Shown in pieces: positions 58,640 through 64,000 of a stretch of 64,000 nt of DNA. This DNA is from an uncultured Eubacteriales bacterium (lineage in GTDB: Bacteria; Bacillota; Clostridia; Oscillospirales; Acutalibacteraceae). The DNA lies in assembly GCA_934436505.1 (NCBI GenBank), contig CAKSAP010000001.1, positions 496,001 through 560,000 of the forward strand. Reading direction: 5' to 3'. The position numbers were made by a program, and so were the translations under genes. Position 1 is the first letter of the stretch, and every line of letters starts with the position of its first letter. The notes under the pieces are model-generated. The model saw only the letters and a list, made by a program, of their open reading frames with translations, was not told the DNA's origin and ran no database searches.

Positions 58640-61600
58640 TTGGTTTACAGAATTTTCGTTGAAAAGAAAAAAGAATTGGCAAACGAAGCCAAAGCATTGC
58701 TCGGCGATGCAAGAAATCTTTTGGGTATTAAAAGCCTTGAAGATGTCAGAATTATAAACAGATATGACGCTGAAAATATCACAAAGGAGCTTTTTGATTA
58801 TTCGGTAAAGACCGTATTTTCAGAGCCGCAGCTTGATATTGCAAGCGAAGAGATAAACGCGGACGGCGCAACCGTTTTTGCGGTTGAATATCTTCCCGGT
58901 CAGTTCGACCAGAGAGCAGACTCTGCCGCACAGTGTATTCAGATTATCTCGCAGGGCGACAGACCGCTTATCCGTTCGGCAAAGGTTTACGCTCTTTACG
59001 GCGAGCTTTCACAGAACGATATTGATGAGATTAAAAAATACGTTATAAACCCCGTTGAAGCAAGAGAGGCTACGCTTGACAGGTTTGAAACTCTCAAGGT
59101 TGACTATGCCGTTCCGACAACGGTTAAAACTCTTGACGGCTTTAACGCTTATGACGAAGCGGAGCTTGCAAAATTCGTTGAGGACTACGGTCTTGCAATG
59201 GATAAGGACGATATTAAATTCTGTCAGGACTACTTTAAGTCAGAGCACAGAGATCCCACCCTTACGGAAATCCGTATGATTGACACATATTGGTCGGATC
59301 ATTGCCGTCACACAACATTCTTGACGGTTATCGACGACGCAAAGTTCGAGGACGAGCTTTTGCAGAAGGCTTATGACGACTATATGGCTGTCCGCAAGGA
59401 TTTGGGCAGAACAAAGCCTGTTTGCCTTATGGATTTGGCTACTGTTGCCGTTAAATATTTGAAGAAAAACGGCAAGCTCAACAAATTGGACGAGTCTGAG
59501 GAAATCAACGCTTGTACCGTTAAAATCGAAATCGAAGTTGACGGCAAAAAAGAGCCGTGGCTTCTTCTCTTCAAGAACGAAACACATAACCACCCGACTG
59601 AAATTGAGCCGTTCGGCGGTGCTGCAACTTGTATCGGCGGCGCTATCCGTGACCCGCTTTCGGGCAGAAGCTATGTTTACGGCGCAATGCGTGTAACGGG
59701 TGCTGCCGATCCGACTGTTCCCGTTAGCGAGACAATCCCCGGTAAGCTTCCGCAGAGAAAGCTTGTTACAACCGCTGCCGCAGGCTATTCGTCATACGGC
59801 AACCAGATAGGTCTTGCAACGGGTATCGTTGATGAAATTTACCACCCCGGCTATGCGGCAAAGAGAATGGAAATCGGTGCGGTTATCGCAGCTGCTCCGC
59901 AGGAAAATGTCAGACGTGAAGTTCCCGACCCGGGCGATATTGTAATCCTCTTGGGCGGAAGAACAGGCAGAGACGGAATAGGCGGCGCAACAGGCTCTTC
60001 AAAGGCTCACAACGCACATTCGGTTGAAACCTGCGGTGCTGAGGTGCAAAAGGGTAACGCTCCCGAGGAGAGAAAGCTTCAAAGACTTTTCAGAAATAAA
60101 GAAGCTTGCCTTATGATTAAGCGTTGTAATGACTTCGGCGCAGGCGGCGTTTCGGTTGCTATCGGCGAGCTTGCGGACGGTCTTGATATTGACCTTAACG
60201 CAGTTCCGAAAAAATATGAGGGACTTGACGGCACGGAGCTTGCAATTTCCGAGTCGCAGGAGAGAATGGCTGTTGTTGTCGAGAAAGAAAATGTTGACGC
60301 ATTTTTGGCTCTTGCACACAAGGAAAATCTTGAAGCTACCCCCGTTGCGGTCGTAAAGGCAGATCCCCGTCTTACAATGACCTGGAACGGCAACAAGATT
60401 GTCGATATAAGCCGTGAATTCTTGAACTCAAACGGTGCGGACAAGCACATTACAATCACACCCGAAAAGCCTCAGGACTACAAAAAGGTAATTGACGGTT
60501 CTTTCGTTGAAAATATGGAAAAGATGTCCTCGGATTTGAACATTTGCTCAAAGAGAGGTCTTTCGGAGCGTTTCGACTCCACTATCGGCGCAGGCACGGT
60601 GCTTATGCCGTTCGGCGGTAAAAATCAGAGAACACCCATTCAGGCAATGGTGCAGAAGATAAGCGTTGAGAAAAAGCACACAGACGATTGTTCGCTTATG
60701 GCTTGGGGCTACAACCCGTTCATAACCGAAAAAAGTCCCTATCACGGCGCATATCTTGCTGTTGTTGAGTCTGTATGTAAGCTGATTGCGACAGGTGCGA
60801 AGTTTGAGGATGTGTACCTCACATTCCAGGAGTATTTTGAAAAGCCGGGTCAGGACGGTAAGCGTTGGGGCAAGCCTCTTGCGGCATTGCTCGGTGCTTT
60901 CGAGGCTCAAAAGGAGCTTTCAATCGGCTCAATCGGCGGCAAGGACTCAATGAGTGGCTCGTTCGAGGATTTGGACGTTCCGCCCACCCTCGTTTCGTTC
61001 GCTGTTACAACGGAAAAGACAAAGGACATTGTTTCGCCCGAATTCAAAAAGGCAGGCAACAAGGTTGTTATTATAAGAACAGAGCTCGACGAAAACGGAC
61101 TTCCGAAAACTTCAGCTTTGCTTGAAGCGTTCGACAAGGTAACAGAGCTTTTGAGAAGCGGTAAAGCTGTTTCCTGCTATACACTCGGTCTCGGCGGTAT
61201 CGCTGAGGCGGTGCTTAAATCGGCAATGGGTAACGGCTTCGGCTTTAAGTTCAATTCGGAGCTTTCACTTGACGATATATTCGGCTATAATTACGCTTCG
61301 TTCATCCTTGAGGTTGAAAACGCAGACGGTATGGAAATTGTCGGCGAGATAACGGAAGCGACTGACTTCGTTTACGGCACGGAGAGCGTTTCGGCTGAAA
61401 AGCTTGACAAGCTCTATGAGGATAAGCTTGAAAAGGTATATTCCTGCAATATCACGGACGAGGCAAGGACGGTTGAGAGCTTCTCCTATAAGGCGGAAAG
61501 CTATCCCGCACCCGCAATTAAGTGCGCAAGACCGAAAGTTCTTATCCCTGCATTCCCCGGTACAAACTGCGAGTTCGACAGCGCAAAGGCTGTAAGCGAC

Positions 61601-62326
61601 GCAGGTGCAGAGCCTGAAATCATAGTTATCAAAAACCTCACTTCCTCTGCAATTCAGTCGAGCGTTGAGGAATTTGCAACAAAACTCAAAACCGCACAGA
61701 TGGTATTTATCCCCGGCGGATTCTCGGGCGGCGACGAGCCTGACGGAAGCGGTAAGTTTATAACTGCTTTCTTCAGAAATGCGGCTGTCAAAGAGGGCGT
61801 TACCGACCTTCTTGAAAACAGAGACGGTCTTATGTGCGGTATCTGCAACGGCTTCCAGGCACTCATTAAATTGGGACTTGTTCCGTACGGAAAGATTATC
61901 GACACGGACGAAAATTGCCCGACTCTTACCTTTAACACTATCGCAAGACACCAGTCGAAGATTGTAAGAACAAGGATTGCATCAAATAAATCTCCGTGGC
62001 TTTCACTTACTGATGTCGGCGAAGTTTACAATGTTCCGATTTCACACGGCGAGGGCAGATTCTTGGCGAGCGAGGAGCTTATCAGGAAGCTTGCCGAGAA
62101 CGGACAGATTGCAACGCAGTATGTTGACCTTTCGGGCAACGCTACAAACGACGTTCAGTTCAACCCCAACGATTCAATGTTCGCTATCGAGGGTATCACT
62201 TCTCCCGACGGCAGAGTATTCGGCAAGATGGGACACAGCGAGCGTATTGGCTCGGGACTTTACAAAAATGTACCCGGAAATTACGATATTAAAATGTTTG
62301 AGGCGGCTGTTAAGTACTTCAAATAA
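58640..62326 (+). CDS. purL: phosphoribosylformylglycinamidine synthase, single-chain
   Basis: The 1228-residue FGAM synthase fuses PurS-like, PurL and PurQ parts. The N-terminal 150 residues are the PurS-like region. FKNETHNHPTEIEPFGGAATCIGG lies in the synthetase core, and GSIGGKDSMSGSFEDL follows. The C-terminal class-I glutaminase is intact: Cys1069 in CGICNGFQ, with His1199 and Glu1201 in GHSERI. So this amidotransferase keeps its ammonia source, unlike the PurF-like protein. TTG 58640 follows AAGGAGG. It is the last gene of the operon, before a strong terminator. Confidence 0.98.
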   Translation: MVYRIFVEKKKELANEAKALLGDARNLLGIKSLEDVRIINRYDAENITKELFDYSVKTVFSEPQLDIASEEINADGATVFAVEYLPGQFDQRADSAAQCIQIISQGDRPLIRSAKVYALYGELSQNDIDEIKKYVINPVEAREATLDRFETLKVDYAVPTTVKTLDGFNAYDEAELAKFVEDYGLAMDKDDIKFCQDYFKSEHRDPTLTEIRMIDTYWSDHCRHTTFLTVIDDAKFEDELLQKAYDDYMAVRKDLGRTKPVCLMDLATVAVKYLKKNGKLNKLDESEEINACTVKIEIEVDGKKEPWLLLFKNETHNHPTEIEPFGGAATCIGGAIRDPLSGRSYVYGAMRVTGAADPTVPVSETIPGKLPQRKLVTTAAAGYSSYGNQIGLATGIVDEIYHPGYAAKRMEIGAVIAAAPQENVRREVPDPGDIVILLGGRTGRDGIGGATGSSKAHNAHSVETCGAEVQKGNAPEERKLQRLFRNKEACLMIKRCNDFGAGGVSVAIGELADGLDIDLNAVPKKYEGLDGTELAISESQERMAVVVEKENVDAFLALAHKENLEATPVAVVKADPRLTMTWNGNKIVDISREFLNSNGADKHITITPEKPQDYKKVIDGSFVENMEKMSSDLNICSKRGLSERFDSTIGAGTVLMPFGGKNQRTPIQAMVQKISVEKKHTDDCSLMAWGYNPFITEKSPYHGAYLAVVESVCKLIATGAKFEDVYLTFQEYFEKPGQDGKRWGKPLAALLGAFEAQKELSIGSIGGKDSMSGSFEDLDVPPTLVSFAVTTEKTKDIVSPEFKKAGNKVVIIRTELDENGLPKTSALLEAFDKVTELLRSGKAVSCYTLGLGGIAEAVLKSAMGNGFGFKFNSELSLDDIFGYNYASFILEVENADGMEIVGEITEATDFVYGTESVSAEKLDKLYEDKLEKVYSCNITDEARTVESFSYKAESYPAPAIKCARPKVLIPAFPGTNCEFDSAKAVSDAGAEPEIIVIKNLTSSAIQSSVEEFATKLKTAQMVFIPGGFSGGDEPDGSGKFITAFFRNAAVKEGVTDLLENRDGLMCGICNGFQALIKLGLVPYGKIIDTDENCPTLTFNTIARHQSKIVRTRIASNKSPWLSLTDVGEVYNVPISHGEGRFLASEELIRKLAENGQIATQYVDLSGNATNDVQFNPNDSMFAIEGITSPDGRVFGKMGHSERIGSGLYKNVPGNYDIKMFEAAVKYFK

Positions 62327-62343
62327 TTAAAGCTTAAATCAAC

Positions 62344-62389
62344 AGGCGGTTTAGTTCGATTTTTTGAGCTAAACCGCTTATTATTTTGT
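62344..62389 (+). terminator. terminator of the purine operon
   Basis: GGCGGTTTAG pairs with CTAAACCGCT around a 14-base loop, followed by TATTATTTT. Confidence 0.85.
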
Positions 62390-62417
62390 TGACATCGGTG
62401 CTGTTCAATGGTATAAT
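62389..62417 (+). promoter_or_regulatory. consensus promoter of the pyrC-carB operon
   Basis: TTGACA (62389-62394), 17 bases, TATAAT (62412-62417). It is a perfect consensus. The predicted start near 62425 is immediately before the PyrR-like hairpin. Confidence 0.85.
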
Positions 62418-62427
62418 ATCCAAAAGT

Positions 62428-62464
62428 AAATCTTTAATTCGATACAGAGAGATCGGCAAGATTT
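62428..62464 (+). promoter_or_regulatory. PyrR-type RNA binding hairpin (anti-antiterminator)
   Basis: AAATCTT (62428-62434) pairs with AAGATTT (62458-62464). An inner CGAT/ATCG stem holds the loop ACAGAGAG, which contains the CNGNGAG core known for PyrR-binding loops in pyr mRNA leaders. Uridine-nucleotide-bound PyrR would stabilise it and allow the downstream terminator to form. Confidence 0.75.
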
Positions 62465-62518
62465 GTTATATGTATATGAATAAGGCGCAGGGATATTGCG
62501 TCGCTTGTTTATGCAGAT

Positions 62519-62549
62519 AAGCCTTGCCGAAAAGCAAGGCTTTTATTTT
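62519..62549 (+). terminator. attenuation terminator of pyrC
   Basis: AAGCCTTGC pairs with GCAAGGCTT around CGAAAA, followed by TTATTTTA. It ends 14 bases before the pyrC start and is the expected regulated terminator of a PyrR system. Confidence 0.8.
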
Positions 62550-62562
62550 ATCGGAGGACTAT

Positions 62563-63783
62563 ATGAACAACATTATAAATGCTCAGATATGTACCTTGAC
62601 ATCGTTTCCTCAGTTCACAAAGGAAACGGTTTTAGGCGCATTTTCCGAATTTGGAGCAAGTGTTTATAATTCTTCTCAATATATGATTTTTCCCGGCTTT
62701 TGCGATGTGCATGTGCATTTGCGTCAGCCGGGCTTTTCTTATAAAGAGACGATAAAATCGGGCACGCAGGCATCGGCTCACGGCGGTTATACAACGGTCT
62801 GTTCAATGCCGAATTTGAAGCCTGTACCCGACTCTGCGGAGCACTTAAAAGAACAGCTTGACATAATCAAAAAGGACGCTGTTATAAATGTTTTGCCGTA
62901 CGGAGCAATTACCGTCGGTCAAAACGGCGAAGAGCTTTCCGATATGGAGGGTATGGCAAAGGACGTAATCGCTTTTTCCGACGACGGCAGAGGTGTTCAG
63001 TCGGAGGAAATGATGAAAGAGGCTATGCTAAGGGCAAAGGCACTCGGCAAGATTATCGTCGCTCATTGTGAGGATAATTCATTGCTTCACGGCGGTTACA
63101 TTCACGACGGCGTTTACGCAAGCAAACATTCGCACAGGGGAATTTGCTCCGAAAGCGAGTGGAAGCCTATTAAGAGAGACCTTGAACTATGCAGGCAGAC
63201 TGGTTGCGCTTATCACGTTTGCCACATTTCCTGTAAGGAGAGTGTGGAGCTGATACGGCAGGCAAAGGCACAGGGCGTTGACGTAACCTGCGAAACAGGG
63301 CCGCATTACTTGATACTTACGGACGAGGACTTGAAAGAGGACGGACGGTTCAAGATGAATCCGCCGCTTCGCTCAAAAGAGGACAGGCAGGCGCTTATCG
63401 AGGGTGTATTGGACGGCACTGTTGATATGATAGCAACCGACCACGCACCGCACAGTCAAGAGGAGAAGTCGAGAGGGCTTGAAAAGAGTGCTTTCGGAAT
63501 TGTCGGAATTGAAACGGCTTTTCAGCTTCTCTACACGCATCTTGTTAAAAAGAATATAATCTCACTTGAAAAACTTGTTGAGCTTTTGGCGGTCAATCCG
63601 AGAAAGCGTTTCGGCATTGAATACGACAACAGCTTTACCGTGTGGGATTTAGATAAAAAAACCGTTATAAATCCGTCGGATTTTCTCTCAATGGGAAAGG
63701 CTACCCCGTTTGAGGGCGAAGAGGTATTCGGCGAGTGCGAACTGACGGTTTGCAACGGCAAAACAGCTTATAAGAAGTTTTAA
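62563..63783 (+). CDS. pyrC: dihydroorotase
   Basis: Dihydroorotase closes carbamoyl-aspartate to dihydroorotate in pyrimidine synthesis. The 406-residue amidohydrolase has the zinc motif DVHVHLRQPG with His50 and His52. CSMPNLKPVPDS, VAHCEDN, the CHISCKESVE region and IATDHAPHSQEE with the catalytic Asp follow. This is the type I (PyrC/URA4-like) enzyme. ATG 62563 follows CGGAGG. An upstream in-frame TTG at 62524 is inside the terminator stem and is rejected. It starts a pyr operon continuing with carB. Confidence 0.96.
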   Translation: MNNIINAQICTLTSFPQFTKETVLGAFSEFGASVYNSSQYMIFPGFCDVHVHLRQPGFSYKETIKSGTQASAHGGYTTVCSMPNLKPVPDSAEHLKEQLDIIKKDAVINVLPYGAITVGQNGEELSDMEGMAKDVIAFSDDGRGVQSEEMMKEAMLRAKALGKIIVAHCEDNSLLHGGYIHDGVYASKHSHRGICSESEWKPIKRDLELCRQTGCAYHVCHISCKESVELIRQAKAQGVDVTCETGPHYLILTDEDLKEDGRFKMNPPLRSKEDRQALIEGVLDGTVDMIATDHAPHSQEEKSRGLEKSAFGIVGIETAFQLLYTHLVKKNIISLEKLVELLAVNPRKRFGIEYDNSFTVWDLDKKTVINPSDFLSMGKATPFEGEEVFGECELTVCNGKTAYKKF

Positions 63784-63807
63784 TATATAAAATCGGAGGA
63801 AAAAAGT

Positions 63808-64000
63808 ATGGCAAAAAGAACAGACATTAAAAAGGTATTGATTATCGGCTCAGGTCCTATCGTAATCGGTCAGGCTGCCGAGTTCGACTATGCAGGCACA
63901 CAGGCTTGCCTTGCATTGAAAGAGGAGGGCTATGAGGTAATTCTTTGTAACTCAAACCCTGCCACAATAATGACCGACACAACGATTGCAGATAAGGTCT
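63808..64000 (+). CDS. carB: carbamoyl-phosphate synthase large subunit (N-terminal part, cut by window edge)
   Basis: The first 64 codons read MAKRTDIKKVLIIGSGPIVI and continue with GQAAEFDYAGTQACLALKEE and NSNPATIMTD, the near-invariant CarB start. CarB makes carbamoyl phosphate for pyrimidines and arginine with the small subunit CarA. Here it follows pyrC by 24 bases behind CGGAGG. carA is not between them. The rest lies beyond the window. Confidence 0.97.
   Translation, partial: MAKRTDIKKVLIIGSGPIVIGQAAEFDYAGTQACLALKEEGYEVILCNSNPATIMTDTTIADKV

Noticed and set aside
62524..62562. Longer pyrC start at TTG 62524
   Set aside because: It lies within the attenuator terminator stem and has no ribosome-binding site, whereas ATG 62563 has CGGAGG.
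1..64000. tRNA or rRNA genes
   Set aside because: No cloverleaf-like sequence with GGTTCRANYCC-type T-arm and no rRNA segments were noticed by eye. A tRNAscan run would be needed to exclude them fully.

Overview
The window reads as a densely coded piece of chromosome from an anaerobic, low-to-mid GC Clostridia bacterium, most likely of the Ruminococcus/Oscillospiraceae type. This is inference from gene content. The pointers are an intact dipicolinate synthase pair (dpaAB, spore core), a V-type ATPase operon, a yabM-mazG-HU-rqcP neighbourhood, ZTP and PyrR RNA control, and plant-glycan glycosidases. Start codons include many TTG (atpE, atpB, capD-like, recJ, yabM-like, purL), each with a good Shine-Dalgarno sequence. 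I found no tRNA, rRNA, CRISPR array, transposase or phage gene.

Layout. 1-1.2 kb: a truncated GH2 beta-mannosidase and a Pr6Pr membrane protein (minus). 1.3-2.8 kb: a MATE exporter behind an attenuator-like leader. 2.8-4.2 kb: murC (minus). 4.3-5.8 kb: dpaAB behind a possible sigma-K promoter. 5.9-10.6 kb: a GH3 beta-glucosidase, then ybaK and a GH13 oligo-1,6-glucosidase (minus). 10.8-19.5 kb: a nine-gene V-ATPase operon (G/H-like, C, I, K, F, E, A, B, D). 19.5-20.6 kb: an XRE regulator and about 560 bp of palindromic intergenic repeats. 20.6-23.1 kb: glnA (minus) and a Ca2+/Na+ antiporter. 23.2-30.4 kb: a cell-wall glycan operon (LCP ligase, dTDP-rhamnose genes rfbADBC, three GT2 glycosyltransferases), facing a membrane-bound WbpM/PglF-type dehydratase.

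32.5-40.3 kb: recJ, bifunctional rel, dtd, an MBL hydrolase, hemZ and a uridine-kinase-like gene, tightly packed. 40.3-43.6 kb: a SpoVB/YabM-like flippase, mazG, HU and rqcP. 43.7-48.8 kb (minus): a cytidylate-kinase-like gene, then a TetR-MMPL-lipoprotein cassette with two clear operator palindromes. 49-50 kb: azlCD. 50.1-62.4 kb: a ZTP-riboswitch-controlled purine operon (purE, C, F-like, M, N, methyltransferase, IMP cyclohydrolase, AICAR transformylase, D, L). 62.4-64 kb: a PyrR-type attenuator in front of pyrC and the start of carB.

How it fits together. The purine operon covers most steps from PRPP to IMP, except purB and purK. It uses separate IMP cyclohydrolase and AICAR transformylase proteins instead of a bifunctional PurH. 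Its PurF-like protein lacks the N-terminal catalytic Cys and most class-II glutaminase landmarks, while keeping the PRPP loop and putative Fe-S cysteines. That is the most unusual protein here. Other points worth attention are the uncharacterised leader before the MATE gene, the TetR-controlled MMPL/lipoprotein cassette, and the V-ATPase K subunit, in which a signal-peptide-like hairpin precedes a two-helix c-type ring segment. I saw no clearly new multi-gene defence or mobile system.
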